A stretch of 64,000 nucleotides of DNA from NCBI RefSeq assembly GCF_965215655.1, contig NZ_OZ244111.1, positions 1,240,001-1,304,000 on the forward strand, given 5' to 3'. The notes under the pieces were generated by a model, which worked only from the letters and a program-made list of their open reading frames with translations, did not search any database and was not told where the DNA came from. This DNA is from Nioella sp965215655 (GTDB lineage: Bacteria; Pseudomonadota; Alphaproteobacteria; Rhodobacterales; Rhodobacteraceae). Shown here piece by piece: positions 23,619 through 32,699 of the stretch (within the stretch, counting starts at the first letter, position 1; every line of letters begins with the position of its first letter). The translations under genes were made by a program, and so were the position numbers.

Positions 23619-24799
23619 CGCCCCAGCTCCCGCATCCCCCGGTCGATGCCTTCCAGCGTCATCGGCACCATGCGGCCCTCGAAAATGTCATGGATCATCT
23701 TGATGGATTGGGTGTAGCGCCAATGGGGTTCGGGGGTGGGGTTGATCCACATGTGGTTGGGCCATTGGGCGCGGGCCCGGTCCAGCCAGACCTGTCCGGC
23801 TTCCTTGTTCCAATGCTCGTTCGCGCCGCCGGGCATGGCGATTTCATAGGGTGACATCGCCGCATCGCCCACGAAAATGCATTTGTAATCAGACCCGTAG
23901 GTGTTCAGGATTTCCTGCGTCGGGATCTGTTCGGTCCAGCGGCGGGCGTTGTCCTTCCACACGCCCTCATAGAGGCAGTTGTGGAAATAGTAGTGTTCGA
24001 GATGCTTGAATTCGGACCGCGCGGCGCTGAACAGCTCCTCCACCACGCGGATGTGGGGGTCCATGGAGCCGCCAACGTCGAGGAAGAGGATGACCTTGAC
24101 GGCATTGTGCCGTTCGGGCCGGGTTTTCACGTCGAGATAGCCATGCTCGGCAGTCGCCCGGATGGTACCGTCGAGGTCAAGCTCCTCATCCGCCCCGGTG
24201 CGCGCCCATTGGCGCAGGCGTTTGAGCGCCACCTTGATGTTACGGGTGCCCAGTTCGATCGTGTCGTCGAGATTGCGGAATTCGCGCTTGTCCCAGACCT
24301 TGACCGCGCGGCGGTGGCGGCTTTCCTTCTGGCCGATGCGCACGCCCTCGGGATTGTAGCCATAGGCCCCGAAGGGCGAGGTGCCAGCGGTTCCGATCCA
24401 CTTGTTACCGCCCTGGTGGCGGCCCTCCTGTTCCTTCAGCCGTTCGCGCAGGGTGTCCATAAGCTTCTCGAACCCGCCAAGGGCCTCGATCTCGGCCATT
24501 TCCTCGGCGCTCAGGTGCTTTTCAGCGAGCTTTTGCAGCCATTCAGCGGGAATTTCGGCAGCTTCCATGACCTGCTGCGGAGTGATCTGTTCCAACCCAC
24601 CGAAGGCATGGGCGAAGGCGCGGTCGAACCGGTCGAGGTGGCGTTCATCCTTCACCATCGCAGCGCGGGCGAGGTAATAGAACCCGTCGAGGTCATAGGT
24701 CACCATGCCGGTGCCCACGGCCTCCAGAAAGGTCAGGTATTCGCGGACGGAGACCGGGATGCGGGCGGCGCGGAGCGTGTCGAAGAAGGGCAGGAACAT
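23615..24799 (-). CDS. VWA-domain protein, CoxE-like
   Basis: 394 residues from the ATG at 24799, which begins Met-Phe-Leu-Pro-Phe-Phe. The C-terminal half is a von Willebrand A-type domain with a MIDAS motif of the form Asp-Val-Gly-Gly-Ser-Met. Such proteins work with MoxR-type AAA ATPases as metal-insertion or protein-remodelling chaperones; a MoxR gene lies upstream on the same strand at 26950-27792. Between them are a GNAT gene, a DUF2927 lipoprotein and a 55-residue membrane protein. Confidence 0.88.
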   Translation of the reverse strand: MFLPFFDTLRAARIPVSVREYLTFLEAVGTGMVTYDLDGFYYLARAAMVKDERHLDRFDRAFAHAFGGLEQITPQQVMEAAEIPAEWLQKLAEKHLSAEEMAEIEALGGFEKLMDTLRERLKEQEGRHQGGNKWIGTAGTSPFGAYGYNPEGVRIGQKESRHRRAVKVWDKREFRNLDDTIELGTRNIKVALKRLRQWARTGADEELDLDGTIRATAEHGYLDVKTRPERHNAVKVILFLDVGGSMDPHIRVVEELFSAARSEFKHLEHYYFHNCLYEGVWKDNARRWTEQIPTQEILNTYGSDYKCIFVGDAAMSPYEIAMPGGANEHWNKEAGQVWLDRARAQWPNHMWINPTPEPHWRYTQSIKMIHDIFEGRMVPMTLEGIDRGMRELGR

Positions 24800-24812
24800 G
24801 CGCCGCGCCCCG

Positions 24813-24980
24813 TCAGCTTCCGCCGCGCAGCAGGAAGACACCTACGAAGGTGCCGACGATCAGCCCCATCAGGCCAAGCACGCCCGCGTAATGCAGGATG
24901 TCCATGCGGTCGCCCTTGCGTCGCCAGGCGATGAACGCGCCAAGCGCGGCCCCGATGACGAGCCCCAGAAGATTTACCAA
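24813..24980 (-). CDS. 55-residue two-helix membrane protein, TTG start
   Basis: Small gene found by reading the 191-nt gap between the VWA and DUF2927 genes. It starts with TTG at 24980, preceded by AGGAGAG 4 nt upstream, and ends TGA at 24813. Two hydrophobic helices (residues ~3-18 and ~31-51) flank a basic loop (Trp-Arg-Arg-Lys-Gly-Asp-Arg), so both ends should face the periplasm. It lies 13 nt before the VWA start and 10 nt after the DUF2927 stop, which argues for an operon. No homologue family is recognised. Confidence 0.7.
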   Translation of the reverse strand: MVNLLGLVIGAALGAFIAWRRKGDRMDILHYAGVLGLMGLIVGTFVGVFLLRGGS

Positions 24981-24990
24981 GTCGCTCTCC

Positions 24991-26370
24991 TCAGCTTCGG
25001 TTCTGCGGGGACAGGGCGGCGACCTCGGTTAGCCGGGCGCGCACATCCTGATCCCGTCCGAAGCCATAGCGCGCCCATCCAAGCGAGTCGAGGCGCACCG
25101 ATGCCGCTTCCGACATGCGGCCCTCGATCTCCAGCGCTTCGGCCTTGATCATCAGAAGCGTCGCCAGAAGCGAGGCGTTCTCGGCCCGCGTGGCGGCGGG
25201 CAGGGCCTCGTTGACCAGCGTCAGCGCCCGCGCCCCGTCGCCTGCCGACAGGGCAAAGGCGGCAAGCTGCATATGCACATGCGCGGTCTGGATGCTGTCG
25301 GGGTCGATGCTGCGGAAATTGTTCCCTGCGGCGATGAAGGCGGTCACGGAGGTCTCTGCATCGCGCGACAGGGCCAGCCGCCCGAGCGCGAAATAGGAAA
25401 AGCCAAGCCGCGTGTCGGTCCAGCCATGGTTGGTGGCGATGGCCACGGCGCGTTGCGCGGCGGCGATGCGGGCGGGGACCGGCTGCCGCCCGCCAAGCGC
25501 CTCTTCGATGGCCAGGATCCAGTCCCGGTCGATGGGGCGGGGGGCGATTGCCGTGGCACTGTTGCCTGCGGGATTGAGCCGCGACAGGATCGCGGGCAGG
25601 CGTGCGGCGACCTCTTCCCGCGTCATGCCGGATCGCAGCGACCCGTCGTAATAGGCCCGCAGGATCAGCATGTCGAAGCCGGTCAGGACCGCGTTGAAAT
25701 TGTCATCGTTGAAGATGGAATCGGGCAGCCGGTAAAGATCGTTCAAGGGACCAAGCGCCTGACCGATTTCCTCGTGCAGGCAATCGCGCACCTCTTGTGG
25801 GCTGACATCGTTGGGAATGAAGACCGTGGCATGTTCCCGGGTGGTCAGCGTCGTCCAGTCCAGCGTGCGGGAATTGCCCCGCGCGGCGCGGAACTCGTCC
25901 CAGGAGGAGACGCGCGGCACCACGAAACAGGCCGCCTGCGGCACGGCGCGCTGCATCCGGGCGCGCGGCAGGGTCTCGATGGTGATCGAGGCGGCGGTGC
26001 TGCCATGGGGCACGCGGGAGATGTCGATCCGTGCTTCGCCGCGCAGTCTCTGAATCAGCCGGTCCAGATCGCGCGACAGGGTCGGCGGTGCGCCAGGGGC
26101 GACGGCCACGGTCACAGGCCCTTCGAAGCGTGACAGGACCGGGATCAGCCGCCCGCTTTCCATCTGGAAACTCAGATCGAGGAAATCGCGCGCAATCGCG
26201 GCGTTGGATCGGGTCGGCGGTGTCGGGTTGGGCGCGCCGAACATCGACATGGGCGGCAACGCATTGGGAATCGTGGTTTCAAGTCGACCCGGCACATCCG
26301 ACAGGCTACTCGGCTCACAGGCGGAGAGGACGACGGCAGCGGACAGGAGGAGAGCGGTTTTCTTGAACAT
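24991..26370 (-). CDS. DUF2927-type lipoprotein
   Basis: 459 residues. Signal peptide and lipobox Leu-Ser-Ala-Cys at about residues 15-18. The segment near residues 60-100 (ARDFLDLSFQMESGRLIPVLSRFEGPV) is the DUF2927 hallmark, a region with a possible zincin-like fold; the C-terminal third is helical, with TPR-like Ala/Leu repeats. Two ATGs (26373, 26370) follow each other directly; the second has the better spacing to GGTGAG, which contains the stop codon of the upstream GNAT gene, so translation is coupled. Its function is unknown; it is probably anchored to a membrane in the periplasm. Confidence 0.8.
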   Translation of the reverse strand: MFKKTALLLSAAVVLSACEPSSLSDVPGRLETTIPNALPPMSMFGAPNPTPPTRSNAAIARDFLDLSFQMESGRLIPVLSRFEGPVTVAVAPGAPPTLSRDLDRLIQRLRGEARIDISRVPHGSTAASITIETLPRARMQRAVPQAACFVVPRVSSWDEFRAARGNSRTLDWTTLTTREHATVFIPNDVSPQEVRDCLHEEIGQALGPLNDLYRLPDSIFNDDNFNAVLTGFDMLILRAYYDGSLRSGMTREEVAARLPAILSRLNPAGNSATAIAPRPIDRDWILAIEEALGGRQPVPARIAAAQRAVAIATNHGWTDTRLGFSYFALGRLALSRDAETSVTAFIAAGNNFRSIDPDSIQTAHVHMQLAAFALSAGDGARALTLVNEALPAATRAENASLLATLLMIKAEALEIEGRMSEAASVRLDSLGWARYGFGRDQDVRARLTEVAALSPQNRS

Positions 26371-26374
26371 CATC

Positions 26375-26830
26375 TCACCCCGTCGCGCGCCGATAGACCA
26401 TGAAATCGGTCGCCGTCGCGATCTTGTCATAAAGCGCACGGGCGGTGGCATTGCCGGTTTGTGTCAGCCAGTAGACAGCGGGGCGTCCTTCGGCATCCGC
26501 ATCCGCACAGACCGTCTCGATCAGCGCCCGCGCCACGCCCTGTCCGCGTGCGGCGGGGGTGGTGAACAGGTCTTGCAGATATGTCACCGGTTCAGGCCGC
26601 CAGCCATGGGCATGGGCGATGGCATGGACGAGACCCACAGGCGTATCACCCAACCAAGCGATCCAGCCGCGCATGTCGGTGACTGCGGGGTCCGAATAGC
26701 GCGCAAAGGTCGCGTCGTAGGTGCTGTCGGGAAGCTCGGTCTTGTAGAAGGCCAGGTAGTCCCGCCAGAGCGGGGCCCAGTGGGCACGATCCTCTTTCCG
26801 GATCATGCGGATCTTCAGGTTTGTGCTCAC
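26375..26830 (-). CDS. GNAT-family N-acetyltransferase
   Basis: 151 residues from a GTG at 26830 with AGAGG upstream. The acetyl-CoA-binding loop is seen in LFTTPAARGQGVARALIE and the C-terminal strand in VYWLTQTGNATARALYDKI. Typical GNAT length. The substrate cannot be told. It follows moxR-like by about 120 nt and its TGA is embedded in the ribosome site of the DUF2927 gene. Confidence 0.88.
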   Translation of the reverse strand: MSTNLKIRMIRKEDRAHWAPLWRDYLAFYKTELPDSTYDATFARYSDPAVTDMRGWIAWLGDTPVGLVHAIAHAHGWRPEPVTYLQDLFTTPAARGQGVARALIETVCADADAEGRPAVYWLTQTGNATARALYDKIATATDFMVYRRATG

Positions 26831-26949
26831 CCTCGACGCCTCTTTTTCGGTCTCTTTGTTGTTACCAGAGCTAGGGGGCGATTGTGGCACAAATCGGGAG
26901 CGGTGCAAGCGAAGTCGGGGAAAGCTGCGGGCAATCCCCGGTCGCGGGA

Positions 26950-27792
26950 TCAGCGCCGTTGCTGCCTTGCCATGAAGGCCAGCCGCTCAAACAACGCCAC
27001 ATCCTGTTCGTTCTTCAACAGCGCACCGTGCAGTTTAGGTAGCGCGCTGGCCCCGTCACGTTTCAGATCCTCCGGGTCCAGATCCTCCGCCAAGAGCAGT
27101 TTCAACCAGTCCAGTACCTCGGAGGTGGAGGGCTTTTTCTTCAAGCCCTGCTGCTCGCGGATTTCATAGAACTGGGTCAGTGCCTCGGTCAGCAGGCGCG
27201 GCTTGATCCCGGGGTGGTGGACCTCGACGATCTGTTTCAGCGTGTCCAGATCTGGGAAGCGGATATAGTGGAAGAAACAGCGCCGCAGGAAGGCATCGGG
27301 CAGTTCCTTTTCGTTGTTCGAGGTGATTATGACGATAGGCCGGGTCCTGGCCTTGATCGTTTCACCGGTCTCGTAGACGAAGAACTCCATCCGGTCGAGT
27401 TCCTGCAAGAGGTCGTTCGGAAACTCGATATCGGCCTTGTCGATCTCGTCGATCAGCAGCAAGCATTTGCCTTCTGTTTCAAAGGCCTGCCACAGCTTGC
27501 CCTTGCGGATATAGTTCGCAACATCGTGAACGCGCTCATCCCCCAGTTGAGAATCGCGCAAGCGGCTGACCGCGTCATATTCATAGAGACCCTGCTGCGC
27601 GCGGGTCGTGGATTTCACGTGCCATTCGATGATCGGCAGGCCAAGCGCGCCCGCAACCTGCCGTGCCAATTCGGTTTTTCCCGTTCCGGGCTCGCCCTTT
27701 ACCAGCAGCGGACGCTCCAGCGTCACCGCCGCGTTCACGGCTACGGTCAGGTCTTCGGTTGCCACATAGGTGGCCGTTCCGTCGAATTTCAT
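26950..27792 (-). CDS. MoxR-family AAA+ ATPase
   Basis: 280 residues. Walker A GEPGTGKTELARQ at about residues 36-48, Walker B LLLIDEIDKAD, sensor 1 in VIITSNNEKELPDAFLRRC. MoxR ATPases pair with VWA proteins to activate metalloenzymes or remodel complexes; the CoxE-like VWA gene lies 2.2 kb downstream on the same strand. The gene heads this run and is divergent from dksA. Confidence 0.92.
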   Translation of the reverse strand: MKFDGTATYVATEDLTVAVNAAVTLERPLLVKGEPGTGKTELARQVAGALGLPIIEWHVKSTTRAQQGLYEYDAVSRLRDSQLGDERVHDVANYIRKGKLWQAFETEGKCLLLIDEIDKADIEFPNDLLQELDRMEFFVYETGETIKARTRPIVIITSNNEKELPDAFLRRCFFHYIRFPDLDTLKQIVEVHHPGIKPRLLTEALTQFYEIREQQGLKKKPSTSEVLDWLKLLLAEDLDPEDLKRDGASALPKLHGALLKNEQDVALFERLAFMARQQRR

Positions 27793-27976
27793 TGAAACGC
27801 CTCAATAGCTTGCCCGGATGCGGGCGCGACCATAACACGCCCTTCCGGGGCGGCAAGCGGGCATTACATGGGGTGACAAGGGGGGCGCGTTCTTGTAATC
27901 GGGCGGCAATGCGACCGGGGGGTTTGCCCCATTGTGAGTCGGACACGCCCGCCCCGGTCCCTTTTAGGGGAGCACA

Positions 27977-28399
27977 ATGAAAGCCGAAGTCTTTCTGCCT
28001 GAAGATTACCGTCCCGCCGAGGACGAGCCCTTCATGAATGAGCGCCAGCTCGAATATTTCCGCCGCAAATTGCTGACCTGGAAAAACGAGCTGCTGGACG
28101 AAAGCCGTGGCACCGTCGCCGTGTTGCAGGACGATACCCGCAACATTCCCGACGTGGCCGACCGCGCATCCGAGGAGACCGACCGGGCGCTGGAACTGCG
28201 CACGCGCGACCGTCAGCGCAAGCTGATAGCCAAGATCGACTCGGCCCTGCGCCGCATCGAGGAAGGCGAATACGGCTATTGCGAAGAGACCGGGGAACCG
28301 ATCTCGCTCAAGCGTCTGGATGCCCGCCCGATTGCCACCCTGAGCCTGGAGGCCCAGGAACGCCACGAGCGGCGCGAAAAGGTCCATCGCGACGACTGA
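27977..28399 (+). CDS. dksA: RNA polymerase-binding transcription factor DksA
   Basis: 140 residues. It has a coiled-coil region with the tip motif Asp59-x2-Asp62-x-Ala64 that reaches into the RNA polymerase secondary channel. The usual four zinc cysteines are reduced to one (Cys102 in YCEETGEP); the others are replaced by Thr, Ser and Ala. Single-Cys DksA proteins of this type are known and functional in Rhodobacter. A strong terminator follows at 28457. Confidence 0.93.
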   Translation: MKAEVFLPEDYRPAEDEPFMNERQLEYFRRKLLTWKNELLDESRGTVAVLQDDTRNIPDVADRASEETDRALELRTRDRQRKLIAKIDSALRRIEEGEYGYCEETGEPISLKRLDARPIATLSLEAQERHERREKVHRDD

Positions 28400-28456
28400 A
28401 CGCTGCCGCGCCCATCCGGGCGCGACGGTCATGGATCGGCCCCTTGGGGCCGCCAG

Positions 28457-28487
28457 CACCGGGGCCGCATCGCCCCGGTGTTTTTCT
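28457..28487 (+). terminator. Rho-independent terminator after dksA
   Basis: Stem CACCGGGGC / GCCCCGGTG with a 6-nt loop, followed by TTTTTCTT. It ends about 15 nt before the ATG of the next gene, so the monooxygenase either uses a promoter overlapping the terminator or depends on read-through. Confidence 0.9.
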
Positions 28488-28502
28488 TGGAAAGGGCAGT
28501 TC

Positions 28503-29675
28503 ATGCTGATCGGGCAGGAGATCACGGTTCTGGGGGCAGGCATCGGCGGGCTGGCCGTGGCCACGGCACTGGCGCAGCGCGGCGCACATGTGCGGGTGCT
28601 GGAACAGGCCGATGCGATCCGCGAAGTCGGTGCCGGACTGCAAGTCAGCCCCAATGGCGCGGTGGTGATGAAGGCGCTTGGGCTGGGAGAGGCGCTCGCC
28701 GCGGCGGCCCCGCGTGCCCGCGCCGTCGTCCTGCGCGATTTCCGGCGCGGTGATCCCGTCTTCCGACTGGACCTGACCCGCGAAAACCGCCCCTATCACC
28801 TCACACACCGGGCCGACCTGATCGAGATCCTGCGTCAAGCTGCGACAGATGCAGGCGTGACGGTCGAACTTGGCCGCAAGGTCGAAGCCGTCACAACGGA
28901 TGACAGCGCCACCACCCTGCGTTTCGCGGGCGGTGCAGAAGAGAGCCTGCCGCTTGTCATCGGCGCCGACGGGCTGCAGTCGCAGGCCCGCGCCGCGCTC
29001 AACCCCGCGACGCGGCCTTTCTTCACTGGCCAGGTCGCCTGGCGCTGCACGATCCCGCTCGACGCGGCTGAAACAGCGCCAGAGGCCACCGTTCACATGG
29101 GGCCGGGCCGCCATATCGTGACCTACCCTCTGCGCGGTGGCGAGCTGATGAATGTGGTCGCGGTCGAGGAACGCGACGGATGGGCCGCCGAGGGCTGGAA
29201 CCACAAGGACCGTCCCGAGATCCTGCGTGCCGCCTTCGCCGATTTCGCGCCCGAGATCCGCGATCTGCTGTTCCGTGCCGATCAGGTCTATCTTTGGGGG
29301 CTCTTTCGCCACCCGGTGGCCAAGGTCTGGGGGCAGGGGCGTCTGGCGCTGCTTGGCGATGCCGCCCACCCGACGCTGCCCTTTCTGGCGCAGGGGGCCA
29401 ACATGGCGCTGGAAGATGCCTGGGTGCTGGCCGATGCGCTGGATCAGGAAGACCATATCGCCACCGCCTTCACCCGTTACCAGACGCTGCGTAAGACCCG
29501 CTGTGCGCGGATCGTCGATGCCGCATCGCGCAATGCCGAGAACTACCACCTGCGCCCGGGCCCCTATCGGGCCGCTGCCCATCTGGCTCTCAGACTGGGC
29601 GCGCGGCTGGCCCCGACACTGGCGGCGAACCGCTTTGACTGGCTCTACGGCCACGACGTCACCGCCCGGCGCTGA
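28503..29675 (+). CDS. FAD-dependent aromatic monooxygenase (salicylate-hydroxylase-like)
   Basis: 390 residues. N-terminal GXGXXG FAD motif (TVLGAGIGGLAVATAL), the middle DG motif (VIGADGLQSQAR) and the second FAD motif LLGDAAHPTLPFLAQGANMALEDA are all intact, defining a class A flavoprotein hydroxylase. Closest in general appearance to salicylate/3-hydroxybenzoate 6-hydroxylases. The first ATG with GGAAAGGG upstream is at 28503. It has no aromatic pathway neighbours. Confidence 0.9.
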   Translation: MLIGQEITVLGAGIGGLAVATALAQRGAHVRVLEQADAIREVGAGLQVSPNGAVVMKALGLGEALAAAAPRARAVVLRDFRRGDPVFRLDLTRENRPYHLTHRADLIEILRQAATDAGVTVELGRKVEAVTTDDSATTLRFAGGAEESLPLVIGADGLQSQARAALNPATRPFFTGQVAWRCTIPLDAAETAPEATVHMGPGRHIVTYPLRGGELMNVVAVEERDGWAAEGWNHKDRPEILRAAFADFAPEIRDLLFRADQVYLWGLFRHPVAKVWGQGRLALLGDAAHPTLPFLAQGANMALEDAWVLADALDQEDHIATAFTRYQTLRKTRCARIVDAASRNAENYHLRPGPYRAAAHLALRLGARLAPTLAANRFDWLYGHDVTARR

Positions 29676-29984
29676 CGCCACCCTGCGGCCTTCCGCTTGG
29701 CGCTTGTGCGTATTCCGACGCTGCGACTCGGCGGTTTCGATCTGCGCGATTTGTGCAGGGCCTTTCAGCCGCGGCCGCATCCGCCCAAAGACCGCAACAG
29801 GGGGGGGAAGAGGTAAATCACTGACTTCGGCGTGAAATCTGTTCCCATTTGCGCGAGTTCACGCCCATGTGACCGGAAATGCAGAGGCATTGGTTGATTG
29901 ACTCCGGCTTCGGGCAAATATCTTCTGTCATCAGAGGGCAGGGACAGCCTAAACTGGTTTGACCGGAGGAAATCGAGAGTGACC
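29676..29984 (+). other. 309-nt intergenic region upstream of degP-like gene
   Basis: No coding sequence is supported. It contains a run of nine G at about 29800 and AT-richer sequence after 29815. A weak promoter candidate is TTGACT at 29898 with ATATCTT near 29917. Otherwise nothing recognisable. Confidence 0.5.
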
Positions 29985-31478
29985 ATGCAAACCACACATC
30001 GCCAGGCCGTCGCGCGGGCTCTACCGCAAAGCCGTTCCGCGGCACTTCCCATGACGACCCTTCTACTGATCATTGCCTTGGCGCTGGCCGCCATTGCCTC
30101 GTCCACGCTGCCGGGCCGCGCCCAGGTGGCGGGCCCGTCCAGCTTTGCCGATCTGGTCGACGAAGTGGGCGACGCGGTGGTCAACATCACCACCACCAGC
30201 CTTGTCGCCTCCGGCACCGGTCCGGGGCCGCAGGTGCCCCCCGGGTCGCCGCTGGAGGATTTCTTCAATGACTTCCTCGATCGCCAGATGCCTGGCATGC
30301 CCAATGGCCCCGCGCCGCGTCGTCCCAATGCGCTTGGCTCGGGCTTCGTGATCTCCGAGGATGGCTTCATCGTGACCAACAATCACGTGATCGAAGGCGC
30401 AGACGAGATCATGGTGGAATTCCGCGATGGCAGCGAACTGCCCGCCACCGTCATCGGCACCGACCCCAACACCGATATCGCGGTGCTGAAGGTCGACCCC
30501 GAAACCCCGCTGACCTTCGTGCCCTTCGGCGACAGCGACGTGATGCGCGTGGGCGATTGGGTGATGGCCGTGGGCAACCCGCTTGGCCAGGGCTTCTCGG
30601 TCTCCGTCGGCATCGTGTCGGCGCGGGAACGGGCGCTGTCCGGCACCTATGACGACTTCATCCAGACCGATGCGGCGATCAACCGGGGCAACTCGGGCGG
30701 GCCGCTCTTTAACATGGCCGGTGAGGTCGTGGGCGTGAACACCGCAATCCTCAGCCCCAATGGCGGTTCGATTGGCATCGGCTTCTCGATGGCTTCCAAT
30801 GTCGTGGCCGGGGTCGTGAACCAGTTGCAGGAATTCGGGGAAACCCGCCGCGGCTGGCTCGGCGTCCGCATTCAGGACGTTACGGCGGAAATCGCGGAAG
30901 GGCTCGGGCTCGACGTGGTGACCGGCGCTTTGGTCACGGATGTCCCCGAAGGCCCCGCGCGTGCGGCCGGGATGGAAGTGGGTGACGTGATCACCACCTT
31001 CGATGGCGTCGAAGTGGACGACACCCGCGAACTGGTGCGTGTGGTCGGTGCCTCTGGCGTCGGTGAAACCGTGCGTGTCGTGGTCTACCGCGATGGTGCG
31101 ACGCAGACCCTGCTGGTGACGCTTGGCCGCCGCGAAACTGCAGAATCCGAGGCTTTCCCGGATGCGCCCGGTGCCGAAGTGATGCCATCGTCCGAGATCC
31201 TCGGCCTGACGCTGGCCCCCCTGACCGACGAAGCCCGAGAGGCCAATGGCGTTCAGGATGGCCTGCTGGTCGAGGCGGTGGACCCGGAGTCCGAGGCCGC
31301 GGAGCGTGGGCTGGAACCCGGTGACGTAATCACCGAGGTGGGCCAGCAACCGGTCAGCGACGTGGCTGGTTTCCAGGCTCGCGTGGATGAGGCCGACGAA
31401 GCAGGTCAGAACTCGATCCTGCTGCTCATCCGCCGCGACGGCACCCCGCGTTTCGTGGCGCTGCCGATCGACAAGTAA
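29985..31478 (+). CDS. DegP/Do-family periplasmic serine protease
   Basis: 497 residues. A long, basic N-region precedes a hydrophobic signal segment (TTLLLIIALALAAIASS), so it is exported. Trypsin-like triad: His134 (NNHVIEG), Asp164 (NTDIAVLK), Ser237 (GNSGGPLF). Two PDZ domains follow at about 300-380 and 400-490. It acts in periplasmic protein quality control. A GTG at 29979 is an alternative start better spaced from GGAGGAAA. A perfect terminator follows. Confidence 0.93.
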   Translation: MQTTHRQAVARALPQSRSAALPMTTLLLIIALALAAIASSTLPGRAQVAGPSSFADLVDEVGDAVVNITTTSLVASGTGPGPQVPPGSPLEDFFNDFLDRQMPGMPNGPAPRRPNALGSGFVISEDGFIVTNNHVIEGADEIMVEFRDGSELPATVIGTDPNTDIAVLKVDPETPLTFVPFGDSDVMRVGDWVMAVGNPLGQGFSVSVGIVSARERALSGTYDDFIQTDAAINRGNSGGPLFNMAGEVVGVNTAILSPNGGSIGIGFSMASNVVAGVVNQLQEFGETRRGWLGVRIQDVTAEIAEGLGLDVVTGALVTDVPEGPARAAGMEVGDVITTFDGVEVDDTRELVRVVGASGVGETVRVVVYRDGATQTLLVTLGRRETAESEAFPDAPGAEVMPSSEILGLTLAPLTDEAREANGVQDGLLVEAVDPESEAAERGLEPGDVITEVGQQPVSDVAGFQARVDEADEAGQNSILLLIRRDGTPRFVALPIDK

Positions 31479-31505
31479 GCGAAAGACCCTGTGTCATGCC
31501 AGGGC

Positions 31506-31540
31506 AGGCCCCGCCGGAATGCATCCGGCGGGGCCTTTCT
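31506..31540 (+). terminator. Rho-independent terminator after degP-like gene
   Basis: Perfect 13-bp stem AGGCCCCGCCGGA / TCCGGCGGGGCCT with a 5-nt loop (ATGCA), then TTCT. It begins 28 nt after the stop codon. Confidence 0.9.
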
Positions 31541-31619
31541 TGTGCATGGCTTTGCAGTTGGACTGTCGGCTCCGACCATGCCACCATAGGTTGATGATCT
31601 ACCAATGGGGAGTGGGACG

Positions 31620-32009
31620 ATGATTGATCCAAAGGCTGTGGCCGAGATGGCCGCACACTACACGGCGGCCTGGAATTCCAAATCAGCAGAGGCGGTGGCG
31701 TCATTCTACGCGGAAGATGGTGAGATCATCATCAATCGCGGCGAGCCGTGGAACGGGCGGTCCCGTGTTCAGGACATGGCAGCCGGCTTCTACGCGGATG
31801 TGCCGGACCTGACCCTGACCTGCGATGATCTGCGCGTCTCCGGCACGCATGCAATATTCGTCTGGAGCTTTACCGGCCATGACGCGGGCACGGGCAACCC
31901 TTTGCACGTCAGGGGCTGGGAAGAATGGGAATTGACCGAGAATCTGAAGGTCGCCGCCTCTCGCGGTTGGTTCGACGCGGATGACTATGCTCGCCAAGCA
32001 GCGGGATAG
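31620..32009 (+). CDS. SnoaL/NTF2-like protein
   Basis: 129 residues from the ATG at 31620 preceded by GGGGAG. The fold pattern is clear: helical start (AAHYTAAWNSKSAEAVASFYAEDG), then strands with NRGEPWNGRSRVQDM and the closing FVWSFTGHDAGTGN...VRGWEEWE. This small pocket fold is used by polyketide cyclases, isomerases and stress proteins, so the reaction is unknown. It stands alone between the degP terminator and a convergent TetR gene. Confidence 0.8.
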   Translation: MIDPKAVAEMAAHYTAAWNSKSAEAVASFYAEDGEIIINRGEPWNGRSRVQDMAAGFYADVPDLTLTCDDLRVSGTHAIFVWSFTGHDAGTGNPLHVRGWEEWELTENLKVAASRGWFDADDYARQAAG

Positions 32010-32030
32010 GGCGCGCTTCCGAGATGCGTT

Positions 32031-32618
32031 CTAGGGGGTCAGCCGGGCCACCAAAGCGTCAACAAGCATGTTTTGACTGTGTTTGAGCGGGTCGTTCAAC
32101 CCCTCGGCCAGCCCTGACATCAGGGCCAGCCCAAGGACCGCCGAATGCACCGCGAAGGCCTGTTGGCGGGCGGTTATGGCATCCGGGCCGAGATGGGCGG
32201 CTAGCGCAGAATAAAGCCGGTCCGTGATCGCGTGCACCTTGTCCAGAACCGCCCGGTCACGCGGGTCTTCTGCGCTGCGCGTCAGAGTCTGGGGCAGCAG
32301 GTACATCGCCCGGAACCGGGTCAGGTCGGACAGGTGAAACCCCGCAACGGCCCTCACGAAGCGGGCAACCGCGTCGGTTCCGTCAGTCGCATTCCGCAGC
32401 GCGGTTTCGGCCAGCGCGGCTTCCTCCTCCAGCCATGGCAGGAACAGAGCTGCCAGCAGGTCCGGCTTGGTCGGATACCAGTAGAGCACCGCCTGTTTCG
32501 ACCGCCCGAGCCGCGCAGCAATCGTGTCGAAAGTCACCGCCCCGAGCCCGCCCTCGGCCAGCAGGTCGCGGGCAATCTCCAGGATCTGGTCGCCGGTTCT
32601 GGAACGGGTCATGGGCAT
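32031..32618 (-). CDS. TetR/AcrR-family regulator
   Basis: 195 residues from the ATG at 32618 (32612 also possible). HTH at the N-terminus (DQILEIARDLLAEGGLGAVTFDTIAARLGRSKQAVLYWY); the ligand domain begins near residue 60. It is divergent from a MAPEG gene over an 81-nt gap containing the palindrome at 32632-32648, so it most likely represses itself and the MAPEG gene. Confidence 0.9.
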   Translation of the reverse strand: MPMTRSRTGDQILEIARDLLAEGGLGAVTFDTIAARLGRSKQAVLYWYPTKPDLLAALFLPWLEEEAALAETALRNATDGTDAVARFVRAVAGFHLSDLTRFRAMYLLPQTLTRSAEDPRDRAVLDKVHAITDRLYSALAAHLGPDAITARQQAFAVHSAVLGLALMSGLAEGLNDPLKHSQNMLVDALVARLTP

Positions 32619-32631
32619 CCTGCTTGCAAAC

Positions 32632-32648
32632 TTACCATTGGTAGGTAA
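32632..32648. promoter_or_regulatory. TetR-type operator, divergent TetR/MAPEG region
   Basis: TTACC and GGTAA arms surround ATTGGTA; an inner ACCATTGGT palindrome overlaps. It lies 14 nt upstream of the TetR start. The core TACCAATGGT recurs upstream of the alkB-like gene at 43236. Confidence 0.6.
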
Positions 32649-32699
32649 ACTGCGGGACGCTGCACGGTACGTCAAGCCAGGACAGGGGGATCACCGAAG

